A stretch of DNA of 64,000 bases from Candidatus Melainabacteria bacterium. GTDB lineage: Bacteria; Cyanobacteriota; Vampirovibrionia; LMEP-6097. The notes under the pieces were generated by a model, which was not told the DNA's origin, did not search any database, and saw only the letters and a program-made list of their open reading frames with translations. Of the stretch, positions 1 to 9,474 are shown piece after piece (position 1 is the first letter of the stretch; the number at the start of each line of letters is the position of its first letter). The stretch is taken from NCBI GenBank assembly GCA_005110385.1, contig DUDT01000014.1, forward strand, positions 248,001-312,000, in the 5' to 3' direction. The position numbers were made by a program, and so were the translations under genes.

Positions 1-993
1 AAGCTCACTTAAGATAGCTGAAACGCCGCCTGCACGGTGTACATCTGCCATATGAATGTCTGGTGAACTAGGACTTACTTTACAGATATACGGTGTGCGA
101 GCTGCTATAGTATTTAACCTTTCTATAGGATAGTCGAATCCCGCTTCTTGAGCTATCGCTAAGGTATGTAAAACTGTATTAGAAGAGCCTCCCATAGCTA
201 CATCTAGAGTGAAAGCATTATCTATACTATCCATAGTGATAATATCTCTAGGCTTTAAATCTGCTTTAAAAATTTCCAGAATTTGGCGAGCAGCACTGCG
301 AGCTAATTCTAAGCGTCCATTATCTGTCGCTAATATAGAACCATTTCCAGGTAATGCCATGCCGATAGCTTCTAAAAGACAGTTCATGCTATTAGCAGTA
401 AACATCCCAGAACAACTGCCACAAGTCGGACAGGCATTGTCTTCTATCTCTTTAAGTTTTGTTGCGTCGATATCACCTTTCGCGTAGGCACCTACAGCCT
501 CAAAAGCAGAAACTAAATCGACTTTAGTACCATCACTAAGAGTGCCAGCTTCCATAGGGCCACCCGAAACAAAAATGGTAGGAATATTTACCCGAGCGGC
601 TCCTAGCATCATACCAGGGACTATTTTATCGCAGTTCATTATACAGACTAAAGCATCCAGCCTATGAGCTTCCACCACTGTCTCTAAGCAGTCTGCTATC
701 AACTCACGGCTAGCAAGACTGTAACGCATACCGATATGCCCCATCGCAATACCATCATCTACGCCAATAGTATTAAACTCAAAAGGCACACCACCAGCCT
801 TGCGAATCTCTTCTTTAACAACTCTACCGAATTCTTGAAGATGTACATGCCCTGGAATCAAGTCTATATAACTATTACAGACGCCTATGAAAGGTTTATT
901 AAAATCACTATCGTCTTTAATTACTCCAGTAGCCTTAAGAAGACTTCTGTGTGGAGTTTTATCAAAACCTTTTTTAATTAGATCGCTGCGCAT
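1..993 (-). CDS. ilvD: Dihydroxy-acid dehydratase, N-terminal part (runs off the window)
   Basis: IlvD dehydrates 2,3-dihydroxy-isovalerate and 2,3-dihydroxy-methylvalerate in valine, leucine and isoleucine synthesis, using an iron-sulfur cluster. I read 331 codons from the ATG at 993 down to base 1 without a stop, so the C-terminal 40% lies outside. The family signatures are plain: the start [20 protein letters not shown], then [27 protein letters not shown] and [17 protein letters not shown], which carry the cluster-binding cysteines. The region upstream of the start holds no gene on this strand. No riboswitch or leader peptide was recognised. Identity is near certain; only the end is missing. 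Confidence 0.97.
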   Translation of the reverse strand, partial: MRSDLIKKGFDKTPHRSLLKATGVIKDDSDFNKPFIGVCNSYIDLIPGHVHLQEFGRVVKEEIRKAGGVPFEFNTIGVDDGIAMGHIGMRYSLASRELIADCLETVVEAHRLDALVCIMNCDKIVPGMMLGAARVNIPTIFVSGGPMEAGTLSDGTKVDLVSAFEAVGAYAKGDIDATKLKEIEDNACPTCGSCSGMFTANSMNCLLEAIGMALPGNGSILATDNGRLELARSAARQILEIFKADLKPRDIITMDSIDNAFTLDVAMGGSSNTVLHTLAIAQEAGFDYPIERLNTIAARTPYICKVSPSSPDIHMADVHRAGGVSAILSEL

Positions 994-1140
994 AACTATG
1001 ATTTTACAAAATATATGAAAAGAATCTCATAATATCTGCTTCTAGTATTAAAAAAAGTTACTAATAGATGCTGACTATCTTTAGTGAATTTGTTAGGATT
1101 TATGAGGTAGTGGAAGCTGATTCGCTGTAGTTTTGGTAGT

Positions 1141-1524
1141 ATGTTAATTTTCGATAGTTCTGAAGGAGAAAGTGGATCATCACAGTCTGTAGGAGGAAGT
1201 CTAGGACCAGTACAGTCTGTAGTAGGAGGAAGTCCAGCATCAGTAAAGCCTGCAGCACGAATAATTCCAATATCAACGCCTGCAAATACTATTAGCCCCT
1301 ATAGAATTCCTAAAAGCTTACTGCAGCAAGCGATGGGTGCACCTGGGAGGGTCGCAAACAGTATGAAAGGTGTACCTGATAGGGTCACAGCTAGACTTCT
1401 TTCAAATGTTCCTCTTACTGTAATATATCCTACAGTAAACGCCGCGAGGGACACAGGTAAGCGCTTACTGTTCTTTTTCTCACTTGAGCTGCTCTCAAAA
1501 ATACTCTCCAAAATACGAAACTAA
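1141..1524 (+). CDS. Doubtful orphan reading frame with internal repeats
   Basis: A 127-residue open frame with no recognised family. The first 40 residues are Gly/Ser-rich and encoded by a repeated DNA segment (an ACAGTCTGTAG-GGAGGAAGTC block at about 1176 and again at about 1213). A second imperfect repeat gives APGRVANS followed by VPDRVTAR. The C-terminus is hydrophobic then basic. There is no convincing ribosome-binding site before the ATG at 1141, and the opposite strand also has short open frames here. It fills the gap between divergent-facing ilvD and aspS. It may be a lineage-specific protein, or repeat-bearing non-coding DNA that happens to be open. Confidence 0.25.
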   Translation: MLIFDSSEGESGSSQSVGGSLGPVQSVVGGSPASVKPAARIIPISTPANTISPYRIPKSLLQQAMGAPGRVANSMKGVPDRVTARLLSNVPLTVIYPTVNAARDTGKRLLFFFSLELLSKILSKIRN

Positions 1525-1602
1525 ATTTAGAAAGCTTAGGCTTCATAATCAAGATGATAGATTATACTCTAGCGCCACTAGTACTTACTGGGGCTTTACT
1601 TA

Positions 1603-3420
1603 TTAACAAGGCTCAACAAGGGAGAGATACAGCTCATCTAACTGCTCCTGATCTACGTGCGAAGGGGCCGAAGTAAGCTGACAGAAAGCTGACTGATTTT
1701 TAGGGAAAGCGATAACGTCTCTAATGCTATCCGTATTAGAAAGTAGCATAATAAACCTATCTAAACCTAAAGCTATGCCACCGTGTGGAGGAGCGCCTAA
1801 TTCTAAAGCCTCTAATAAAAAGCCGAAACGCTCTTGAGCCGTTTCATCATCTATGTTTAAAGCTTTAAAAATTTTCTCTTGGACTTTTTTATTATGAACC
1901 CTTATAGACCCGCCCCCGAGCTCTATTCCGTTGAAAACTATGTCATAGGCATAAGTCTTAACAGCGGCTGGATCAGTCTCTAATTTATCAACGTCTTGAT
2001 TATGTGGAAGCGTGAATGGATGATGGTTAGCCTTATAGCGATTAGATCTTTCATCATATTCAAACATCGGGAAATTCACTACCCAAACGAGTTTTCTATC
2101 TTTAGGGTCTATAAGTCCATCTTTTTTAGCTAAAAATATTCTTAATTTAGCTAAAACATAGTGAACAATCTTCGCTTTATCAGCCACGAAAAGCAATGCA
2201 TCCCCTGGTTCTATTTCTGCCTTCGCTTGAAGTTCTTGCATCTGCTCTTCAGTAAAGAATTTCGCGATAGGAGAACTAATTTCAAATTTACCTTCACCGA
2301 TATCTTTAAAAGCTATCCAAGCAAGTCCTTTCGCTCCCATCTCTTTAGTAGTAACGAAATCTTTTAGATCATCAAAGTCTTTTCTACTCAGCTTCGCTCC
2401 ACCTTTATAATTAATAGCTTTGACTAAACCACCACTATTAGCGACGCTCGCAAACGCCTGAAATTCAGACTTAGACATAAATTCAGTAAAATCTATTAAC
2501 TCCATACCGAATCTTAAATCTGGTGCATCAGAACCGAAGCGATTAATCGCATCATCATATTCTATTCTTGGGAATGGGGTCTCTACCTCTACTCCAACAG
2601 CCGCGAAAGCCTTTTTAATAAGACCTTCTGTAACAGTGATAACATGCTCCTGATTAATAAAACTCATCTCAATGTCTATCTGAGTGAACTCTGGCTGCCT
2701 ATCGGCTCTAAGATCCTCATCTCTAAAGCATCTTGCGATCTGATAGTATCTATTAACTCCGCTCATCATTAGTAACTGTTTATAAATCTGCGGTGACTGT
2801 GGTAAAGCGTAGAAATTATTCGGGTGAACCCTACTCGGCACTAAATAATCACGAGCTCCTTCTGGAGTGGATTTAGATAAAATCGGTGTCTCTATTTCAA
2901 GAAAACCTTCATCGCTAAGGTAATTACGCACAGCGTGAACGACTTTATGTCTGTTTTCTAAATGCTTACGTTTATGTTCCTGTCTTAATTCTAGGTATCT
3001 GTATCTTAATCTTAAATCTTCATTAACCTCTTCTACCTTATCTAGAGGGAAAGGTAAGACTTTAGATTCATTAAGTATTTCTACTTCAGAAGGATAAATC
3101 TCTATAGCACCCGATTTTAAAGAAGTATTCTCTGAACCATCTGGTCTAACACTTACTACACCCTTAACAGCGATTACATATTCGGCTCTAACCTGCTGAA
3201 AAATTCTATGCACATCTGGGTTTTTATCAGGGTCAGCTACTAACTGAATCTGCCCTTTATGATCTCTAAGCTCTAGAAAAACTATGCCACCTAGATCTCT
3301 GCGAGTGTCTACCCAACCAGCGAGTACCACTTCTTGATTAACATTAGCTTCTACTAGGGTGCCACAGAGGTGTGTTCGGGTTAACCTAAAATTTTGTTCT
3401 ACTTTACTTACAGTTTCCAC
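1603..3420 (-). CDS. aspS: Aspartyl-tRNA synthetase
   Basis: Class II aminoacyl-tRNA synthetase charging tRNA-Asp (605 residues, the usual length of the bacterial form with an inserted GAD domain). An N-terminal anticodon-binding OB fold is seen in LAGWVDTRRDLGGIVFLELR (about 33-52). The catalytic core has the aspartate/ATP site around QSPQIYKQLLMMSG, motif 2 in CFRDEDLRADRQPEFTQ (about 231-247), and motif 3 in GIALGLDRFIMLL near the C-terminus. GAD-like sequence lies at about 300-410. Start is the ATG at 3420, followed within 20 residues by the conserved RTHLCGTL. Whether it also charges tRNA-Asn cannot be told. It stands 45 bases downstream of hom's stop on the same strand, so the two are probably co-transcribed. 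Confidence 0.97.
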   Translation of the reverse strand: METVSKVEQNFRLTRTHLCGTLVEANVNQEVVLAGWVDTRRDLGGIVFLELRDHKGQIQLVADPDKNPDVHRIFQQVRAEYVIAVKGVVSVRPDGSENTSLKSGAIEIYPSEVEILNESKVLPFPLDKVEEVNEDLRLRYRYLELRQEHKRKHLENRHKVVHAVRNYLSDEGFLEIETPILSKSTPEGARDYLVPSRVHPNNFYALPQSPQIYKQLLMMSGVNRYYQIARCFRDEDLRADRQPEFTQIDIEMSFINQEHVITVTEGLIKKAFAAVGVEVETPFPRIEYDDAINRFGSDAPDLRFGMELIDFTEFMSKSEFQAFASVANSGGLVKAINYKGGAKLSRKDFDDLKDFVTTKEMGAKGLAWIAFKDIGEGKFEISSPIAKFFTEEQMQELQAKAEIEPGDALLFVADKAKIVHYVLAKLRIFLAKKDGLIDPKDRKLVWVVNFPMFEYDERSNRYKANHHPFTLPHNQDVDKLETDPAAVKTYAYDIVFNGIELGGGSIRVHNKKVQEKIFKALNIDDETAQERFGFLLEALELGAPPHGGIALGLDRFIMLLSNTDSIRDVIAFPKNQSAFCQLTSAPSHVDQEQLDELYLSLVEPC

Positions 3421-3465
3421 GAATACTACTTTATCATGTTTAGAAATTCATGACATTAGGGTAAC

Positions 3466-4725
3466 CTAAACATCCAAAACTCGAATAACACTCTCCACAG
3501 CCTTAATCGAAGGTAACTCCTGAATCTCTTTAAGCATCTGTTTCATCGACTTCTCGAAAATAGGATCTATCATAAAATCAGCCAGGGCAGAATCTCCCTT
3601 AACTTCATACTGATCTATAAACCTCACATTAGCGTTATTACGCTCAGTAATTAAGCCTAAGTCTTTCAATACGCCTACTTTATCATGCATGGAAACTCTT
3701 ATATAGAAAGGGTTTTTAACATCATTGATGGATTTTAATTTAGCTTCTTCGCTATGGGGAGCTACCATAAACTGTGAGCTAATATTATCTCCCTGATTCA
3801 TTAACATCAATAGATCACCAAGAACAGAGCTTGCAGTGGCAAGCGAACCTGCACCACGACCGATAAAGGTAAGCTCACCCACCGCAGAACCATCTATCAT
3901 CACCGCATTATTTTCAGCATTTACATTAGCTAAAGTTTTTTCTTTAGGCACGAATACTGGGTGAACTCGAATATCTAGTTCATCACCCTCATTAAGAGCT
4001 ATAGCCAAAAGTTTAATCGCATAACCTCTTTTTTCAGCTGACTTAATATCAGCTTGAGATATATTACGAATTCCTTCACGATAAATTTTCGTCATGTCGA
4101 TTTTCTTACCTGAAATAATCGAAGCTAAAATAGCTATTTTATAAGCAGCGTCATGACCATCTACATCATTAGTCGGGTCGGATTCTGCATAACCCAGCTC
4201 CTGAGCTTGAGCTAAGGCATCAGAGAAAGAAGCCCCCTTTCTTTTCATTTGATCAAGAATAAAATTAGTAGTTCCATTAATAATCCCAAATAATCTCTTA
4301 ATCACATTACCTTTAAGACTCTGCTTCAGATTAGTGATGATCGGAATACCACCCGCCACGGCAGCTTCATAAAATATAGTTTTACCATTCGATTTAGCTA
4401 TGACGAAGAGCTCTTCACCAGCTGTCGCAATAAGATCTTTATTCGCTGTAACAATATGCTTTTTATTATTTAATGCCAGTATTAAAAGTTTTTTAGTAAG
4501 CTCTATGCCGCCCATTAATTCGACGACTACTTCTACATCTGGGTCAGTGACTATCTCTTCAGGGTTATTAGTAAATAATGCTGTATCTAGTAATCCTAGA
4601 TTGTGAGCCTTGGGCAGGTCTCTTACAGCGACTTTTTGAACTTGAATTTCAGGATAATTCTTCAGTAGCTCAAGAAGCCCAGAGCCGACAGTACCACATC
4701 CTAGAATACCGATTTTAATTACCAC
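3466..4725 (-). CDS. hom: Homoserine dehydrogenase
   Basis: NAD(P)-dependent reduction of aspartate semialdehyde to homoserine, the branch to threonine and methionine. The 419 residues show the nucleotide-binding GILGCGTVGSGLLELL at 6-21, the catalytic-domain signature AAVAGGIPII, GIINGTTNFIL and ESDPTNDVDGHDAAYKIAIL. A C-terminal ACT domain of about 75 residues (RVSMHDKVGVLKDLGLI onward) normally gives threonine feedback inhibition. It is a monofunctional enzyme without a fused aspartate kinase. It lies upstream of aspS on the same strand. Confidence 0.97.
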   Translation of the reverse strand: MVIKIGILGCGTVGSGLLELLKNYPEIQVQKVAVRDLPKAHNLGLLDTALFTNNPEEIVTDPDVEVVVELMGGIELTKKLLILALNNKKHIVTANKDLIATAGEELFVIAKSNGKTIFYEAAVAGGIPIITNLKQSLKGNVIKRLFGIINGTTNFILDQMKRKGASFSDALAQAQELGYAESDPTNDVDGHDAAYKIAILASIISGKKIDMTKIYREGIRNISQADIKSAEKRGYAIKLLAIALNEGDELDIRVHPVFVPKEKTLANVNAENNAVMIDGSAVGELTFIGRGAGSLATASSVLGDLLMLMNQGDNISSQFMVAPHSEEAKLKSINDVKNPFYIRVSMHDKVGVLKDLGLITERNNANVRFIDQYEVKGDSALADFMIDPIFEKSMKQMLKEIQELPSIKAVESVIRVLDV

Positions 4726-4828
4726 GTGAATTAGTTTAGCTTATTAATATACGAGTCGAATAGATTTTAAAAATAAATTTATTAAGGAATGACCATCAAG
4801 AATATCATTTAGTAATTATTAATGGAAA

Positions 4829-5302
4829 TTAGGCAAGTGCCATGGCTTCTTTACTCATGTTAAAACTCTGTGCGTAAAAATTTATAACTTTAGTGAGGCT
4901 ACCCTGAAATTTAATAAGCGCCATAGGACCTATATCTTCCTGAAACTTATTACCTAACTCAATTAATCTTTCTTTTGGCACTCCCATTTTATTAGCGACT
5001 TCTTCGCTGACGCTTGCCATTTTTTCGGCTATCGCGCGAATTTCAGGGGGGATTTTCCCTATGCCTAAGAATTTTTTCTTCATTTCGGTCATATAATCTA
5101 ATACTTTTTTAAATTCTTGCGCACCGACTGGTAAGGAAATAGCATCATGTCCATTCACATTTACTGGCTGTGATATTCCTTTAAGCTCTTTTCTAGAAGA
5201 AGATGCAGAGATAAGAGGTCTAGCAGGATTTCTTGTTGGAACTGCTCTCGCAGCACCTAAACCTGGTATAAAACTAAAAAAACTTTTAATAGCATCTAAC
5301 AT
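4829..5302 (-). CDS. Orphan protein with amphipathic C-terminal half
   Basis: No family recognised. The ATG at 5302 gives 157 residues; a TTG two codons upstream (5308) is also possible, because the Shine-Dalgarno-like GGGAGA at 5319-5314 sits 11 bases from the ATG and 5 from the TTG. The first 20 residues are hydrophobic and glycine-rich (IKSFFSFIPGLGAARAVP). Residues 20-60 look disordered, and the rest is predicted helical with many Lys/Glu and Met (KKVLDYMTEMKKKFLGIGK). It stands alone between hom and a kinase-like orphan on the same strand. No function can be proposed. Confidence 0.6.
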   Translation of the reverse strand: MLDAIKSFFSFIPGLGAARAVPTRNPARPLISASSSRKELKGISQPVNVNGHDAISLPVGAQEFKKVLDYMTEMKKKFLGIGKIPPEIRAIAEKMASVSEEVANKMGVPKERLIELGNKFQEDIGPMALIKFQGSLTKVINFYAQSFNMSKEAMALA

Positions 5303-5411
5303 GCCCAAAAATATCTCCCAAAGACTCTTAAATTCATTTACTTTTTAAATTAGAGTCTATTGAAACTTACAAAGATCTAATTAATCCTGATTTGATAAGT
5401 AGTTAAATCTT

Positions 5412-6107
5412 CTACCACCAACCTCTTTTCTTAGCTTCAAAGTCAATAATGTCTAAAATCTCACGTTTTTCTTCTTGTGATTTATTTTCTTGTCTTCCGC
5501 CCTGAGAAACATCGATAATACATACTTCTCCATTATTGCGAATAATGTAATTTTCTATGCCTCCCGCATCTCCATGGTATAGATCCCCCATTTTGTCATA
5601 CTGTTCTGCCATGTTCTCTCTTATCTGCAATAAGAAATCTTTACTGGTATTGGGATCTTGTAAAACATCATATAATGTTTTACCAGTAATTTTTCCCATT
5701 TTGATGCAGTACTCGCCATTTACGTATCCATGATCAATTACCTTAGGAACATTTACGCCTTTATCGTTGAATGCATTAAGCATATCGACTTCATTGGGAT
5801 CGACCCCTTCTCCTCTTTTAATTATCTGTTGGTTTCCAATATCCTCAACTCTACCTTCACCACCACCACTGAATCTTACTCCATCTGGAAATCTATCCCT
5901 TCCAGAATCATCAGATACCATCATGTAAACCTGCACTCCGTTCAGCGTTGAAAGTGCTAAATATCTGTTTGATAATGGGTCACAAAGATTTAAACTCTGA
6001 TTAATAACTTGATCGACTCTCCCCGCAAAATTAATAACTGCTTGCTTCAAAGGCTGCAAATTTTGAAGCAATAGATTCTTTTTATTATCAAATTCAAAAA
6101 TTCTCAT
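5412..6107 (-). CDS. Minimal protein-kinase-like protein
   Basis: A 231-residue protein with the spaced motifs of a protein kinase or aminoglycoside-kinase fold in its last 140 residues. These are a candidate ATP lysine in QQIIKRG (K97), a helix-C glutamate in DPNEVDML (E106), the catalytic loop YHGDAGGIENYII (HGD at 178-180, Asn186) and a DFG-like IIDV (Asp199). The sequence ends 32 residues after that Asp, so the large C-lobe part with activation segment and substrate platform is missing. This is as known for the bacterial effector kinases of the OspG type; similarity by architecture only. The first 75 residues resemble nothing I know. There is no signal peptide. Function is inferred; a HipA-like or sugar kinase is possible. 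Confidence 0.6.
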   Translation of the reverse strand: MRIFEFDNKKNLLLQNLQPLKQAVINFAGRVDQVINQSLNLCDPLSNRYLALSTLNGVQVYMMVSDDSGRDRFPDGVRFSGGGEGRVEDIGNQQIIKRGEGVDPNEVDMLNAFNDKGVNVPKVIDHGYVNGEYCIKMGKITGKTLYDVLQDPNTSKDFLLQIRENMAEQYDKMGDLYHGDAGGIENYIIRNNGEVCIIDVSQGGRQENKSQEEKREILDIIDFEAKKRGWW

Positions 6108-6140
6108 TCAAATACAAAGCTCTAAAAATAAAATAATTGA

Positions 6141-7814
6141 CTAATTTACCTGCAAATTCGCCACCCCAGCCTGAATAGAAATAACTTTATCTGCATTTTT
6201 AATAGTCTCAAGCCTATGAGCTACTACTAACAGTGTTTTATTTTTACGAAAATGCTCTAACTCCTCTTGAATAAAGGCTTCTGTATTAAGATCGATCTTC
6301 GCTGTGGCTTCATCTAAGATTAAAAGCTGTGCTTCGCTTACTATAGCTCTTGCGAAATTAATTAACTGTTCCTCCCCAGAAGAAATATTAGTGGCTCTTT
6401 CATTAAGCTTAGTATCTAAATTCATATTTAATTTATTTAAAAAGGGCTTAGCTCTATCTAAATTAATATCTTTGCGGCCTAGTTCTATATTAGAACGCAG
6501 ATCACCTGCAAATATATATGAGTCTTGATGAATCACTCCAGTAAGTCTTCTTAAATCAGCGAGTGGAATATCTTTTAAATTATGACCATTAATTTTAATT
6601 TCACCTTGCTGCGGCTCATAGAGCCTAGTTAAGAGCTTGATTATGCTACTTTTACCTGAACCAGTGGCTCCTACTATCGCCACAAATTCAGAAGGTTTAA
6701 TTTTAAAATTAACTCCTTTTAAAATCCAAGGACTATCTTCTGAATCACTGTAACGAAACCAAACATCGTTAAACTCAATTAAATATTCACTCTTAACATC
6801 TCTAGAATTATTAATCTTGCTTTCTGCGTTTTCATTATCTTGGATGGCTCCAGCTTCTTTTAACAGTTCATTTATTCTTTCCGCAGCAGTAAAGCCAGAC
6901 TGAATGATAGTAAATCTATCACTAAGATTACGCACTGGTTCAAATAAGGACTGTGCGTATTGTAAAAAAGATATTAGTACACCTATAGTTAAAGCTTGGC
7001 TCAGAAGGATCTCTTTACTTAAAAAAAGTAGAGCAAGCACACTAAGTATGCTTACTAGCTCAATCCCAGCGGAGAAGCTTGCATCTGCCCAAATGCTTTT
7101 ATCATTTGCTTTAAAATATTCTTGATTAGAAACATCAAAAATCCGCTTATTTTTATCAGCACAGTTAAGCATCTGCACGACTGAGATCCCGACTATATTT
7201 TGTTGTAAAAAAGAATTTAAAACAGAAAGCTTTTGCCTAGCTACATGATTCGATTTACGAAAACTATTCTGAAAGTGCCTAGCGAGACAGGCGACTGGAA
7301 CTAAAAACGAAACGACACAGAGACAGAGCTTCCAGTTAATCACTAACATGAAAACGATGATAGTTATTATATTTAGGCAGTCTATAATTACTGAAATCAT
7401 ACCACCAGCAAAGCTGTCAGAAAGCTGTTCCACATCACTAGTTAGCCTAGTAACAGATCTGCCTACTGGATTTTTATCAAAAAAAGTCATCGGTAGCTTT
7501 TCTAGATGATCAAAGAGCTTAAGCCTAATATCTGTAATAATTTTCTGAGCAGTACTATTGATGACATAAATTTGCATCAGGTGAATAAAAAAATTAAAAA
7601 GAATAGCGCCCAAGAAAACCACTATATACATCTGCAATTCAGCATAGTTGCCAGCTTTTAAAGGGCCATCTATAGCCCTCTGTATTAAATATGGTTGTAA
7701 AGAAAAAGCTATAGAGCTTAATGGTAATAAAATTAAAGAGAGTAAAAGTACCTTTCTATAAGGCTTAGCGAATTCAGCGATTAATTTCAGTAGTTCAAGG
7801 TCTGTATTTATCAT
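6141..7814 (-). CDS. ABC exporter half-transporter, canonical-site subunit (MdlB-like)
   Basis: Exporter-type fusion of six membrane helices (residues 1-310) and a nucleotide-binding domain (about 345-557). Walker A is GATGSGKSSIIKLL, Walker B plus catalytic glutamate is LLILDEAT, and the switch histidine is in VVAHRLET. The signature loop reads SSGEEQLINFARA rather than LSGGQ. Its ATG overlaps the stop of the upstream half-transporter by one base (TAATG), so the two are translationally coupled and should form a heterodimer. In the linker between the two domains the stretch QDNENAESKI is encoded by a copy of the dispersed palindromic element. Substrate unknown; lipid or drug export is typical of the family. 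Confidence 0.9.
   Translation of the reverse strand: MINTDLELLKLIAEFAKPYRKVLLLSLILLPLSSIAFSLQPYLIQRAIDGPLKAGNYAELQMYIVVFLGAILFNFFIHLMQIYVINSTAQKIITDIRLKLFDHLEKLPMTFFDKNPVGRSVTRLTSDVEQLSDSFAGGMISVIIDCLNIITIIVFMLVINWKLCLCVVSFLVPVACLARHFQNSFRKSNHVARQKLSVLNSFLQQNIVGISVVQMLNCADKNKRIFDVSNQEYFKANDKSIWADASFSAGIELVSILSVLALLFLSKEILLSQALTIGVLISFLQYAQSLFEPVRNLSDRFTIIQSGFTAAERINELLKEAGAIQDNENAESKINNSRDVKSEYLIEFNDVWFRYSDSEDSPWILKGVNFKIKPSEFVAIVGATGSGKSSIIKLLTRLYEPQQGEIKINGHNLKDIPLADLRRLTGVIHQDSYIFAGDLRSNIELGRKDINLDRAKPFLNKLNMNLDTKLNERATNISSGEEQLINFARAIVSEAQLLILDEATAKIDLNTEAFIQEELEHFRKNKTLLVVAHRLETIKNADKVISIQAGVANLQVN
6797..6848 (-). repeat. Dispersed palindromic element, in frame in the MdlB-like linker
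   Basis: Minus strand reads GATAATGAAAACGCAGAAAG, giving QDNENAESK in the consensus frame. Second half is diverged. Confidence 0.6.
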
Positions 7815-9451
7815 TAACTACCTCTATCTCCCTTACTCGTAATCATCCCATTTTCCATTACGAAAATCTCATCACAAAGCTCAGCTATCTGTGGCTTATG
7901 TGTAATAAATATAGTAGTCTTGCCCATTCTTAATTTATTGATATTAGTAAGAATAGTAGAAGCTATAACATTATCCACGCTACTTAAAGAATCATCTAGG
8001 ATTAAGATTTCTGGGTTAATCGCAAGTGCTCTAGCTATCGCTATGCGCTGCCTCTGCCCGCCTGAAAGAGTTATGCCGCGCTCACCTACTATAGTCTCAT
8101 AGCCATTTTCAAACTTCATAATTTCATCATGTATGCCCACAGCTTTAGCTAAAGCTTCTATCTCTAAGTCACTAAGGTCTTTAGCATAAGATATATTTTC
8201 TTTAATGCTCGTAGAGAAAAGGAAATTCTCCTGTGGCACCATGTTTATCAGTCTGCGCAAGTCTTCTAGATTAATGTTTTTAAGATCCACACCATCTATT
8301 AAAATTTCAGCCGTTTCTAACTCTCTTAGATGCATTAGTTTCCTTGCTAATTGGCTTTTACCAGAGCCGATAGCGCCGATAATCGCTATCTTTTTACCTT
8401 TTAATATCTTTACTCCTAAAGTTTTAAAATCAATCTCAGAGTCAAAAGTAATCTTATGTACTGTATCTATAGTATCTGCAATACGTGGAGCGGTATTTAA
8501 AATATTTTCGATACGATCAGCACTCACTTGAACTCTATAGACTATCGTTATTAACCAACCGAGTGTAGTAATAGGCCAAATCAGCCTTTCAATATAAAGA
8601 GAGAAAGCTGCAAAATCTCCAAAGCTAAAAGTCCCTTCTATAACAGCTTTACCGCCAAGCCAAAGTAGTAAAATAAAACCGATACTTGCTATCACCTTCA
8701 TTACTGGACTGATAAAGCTTCTCGCTTTTATTAAAAGTAGGTACTCTTTAAGTAAGCCGTTATTCTCCTGTGAAAATCTCTCTATCTCAGCAGTTTCCTG
8801 CCCAAAGGTTTTAATAATATGAATGCCACTTAAATTCTGTTCCATAAAATTACTTATTTTCGCGAGTATCTCTTGGACTGCTTCTTGATGTGCTTTAATA
8901 CTTCGGCTACATAAAGTTACACAGATTATTAAAAGTGGAATTAAAGCAAGAAAGCTGATAGTAAGTATATTGTTAGTTTTATACATCAATGGAACTATTA
9001 TGGTAAAAGCAATCGCACTGTTTAAAATATTGAGTATCGCAAAGCCAGCGACTGCTCTAAAAGATTGAACATCATTACTAATAATAGAGATTAAATCTCC
9101 AGCTTTTTTCTTTTCAAAAAAAGCTGGTTCTAAATGCAGCACATGATTAAAGATCTGCTTTTTTAAATCGAATTCGACTTGCCTACCTACCCCAAAAATT
9201 ATATGACGTGATTTTGCTCTTAAAAGTGCCATTAACACAGCTGATCCACCAATTAAGAATAAAATAGAATTTAATTTACTTGAAAGCCCTTTAGCATTAA
9301 GTATCCCCGTGGAATAAGCTTGTAATAAATCTACGGAATCTTTGACTAGATGTGGAATATAAGCACCTAGGACATTTACTGCTATAAGGAAAACTGTACC
9401 CAAAAGATAGGTAGGTATGTAATTAAAAATATGCCTATAAGGCTTTTTCAT
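7814..9451 (-). CDS. ABC exporter half-transporter, degenerate-site subunit (MdlA-like)
   Basis: Second half of the coupled exporter: six membrane helices, then a nucleotide-binding domain with Walker A GAIGSGKSQ, signature LSGGQRQRIAIARAL and Walker B LILDDSLSSVD. The residue after the Walker B aspartate is Asp instead of the catalytic Glu. This is how one subunit of heterodimeric exporters such as MdlAB or TM287/288 is built, so only the composite site formed with the partner's glutamate would hydrolyse ATP fast. H-loop is IFITHKPQ. It is first of the pair in transcription order and ends in TAATG with the next gene. Confidence 0.9.
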   Translation of the reverse strand: MKKPYRHIFNYIPTYLLGTVFLIAVNVLGAYIPHLVKDSVDLLQAYSTGILNAKGLSSKLNSILFLIGGSAVLMALLRAKSRHIIFGVGRQVEFDLKKQIFNHVLHLEPAFFEKKKAGDLISIISNDVQSFRAVAGFAILNILNSAIAFTIIVPLMYKTNNILTISFLALIPLLIICVTLCSRSIKAHQEAVQEILAKISNFMEQNLSGIHIIKTFGQETAEIERFSQENNGLLKEYLLLIKARSFISPVMKVIASIGFILLLWLGGKAVIEGTFSFGDFAAFSLYIERLIWPITTLGWLITIVYRVQVSADRIENILNTAPRIADTIDTVHKITFDSEIDFKTLGVKILKGKKIAIIGAIGSGKSQLARKLMHLRELETAEILIDGVDLKNINLEDLRRLINMVPQENFLFSTSIKENISYAKDLSDLEIEALAKAVGIHDEIMKFENGYETIVGERGITLSGGQRQRIAIARALAINPEILILDDSLSSVDNVIASTILTNINKLRMGKTTIFITHKPQIAELCDEIFVMENGMITSKGDRGS

Positions 9452-9474
9452 AAAATATCCACTTCGACTTTAAC

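Noticed and set aside
209..981. Plus-strand open frames in the first kilobase
   Set aside because: They oppose ilvD, whose minus-strand translation is unmistakable through the whole stretch.
8205..8531. 108-codon plus-strand frame
   Set aside because: Lies wholly inside the conserved nucleotide-binding domain gene on the other strand; composition is that of an antisense shadow.
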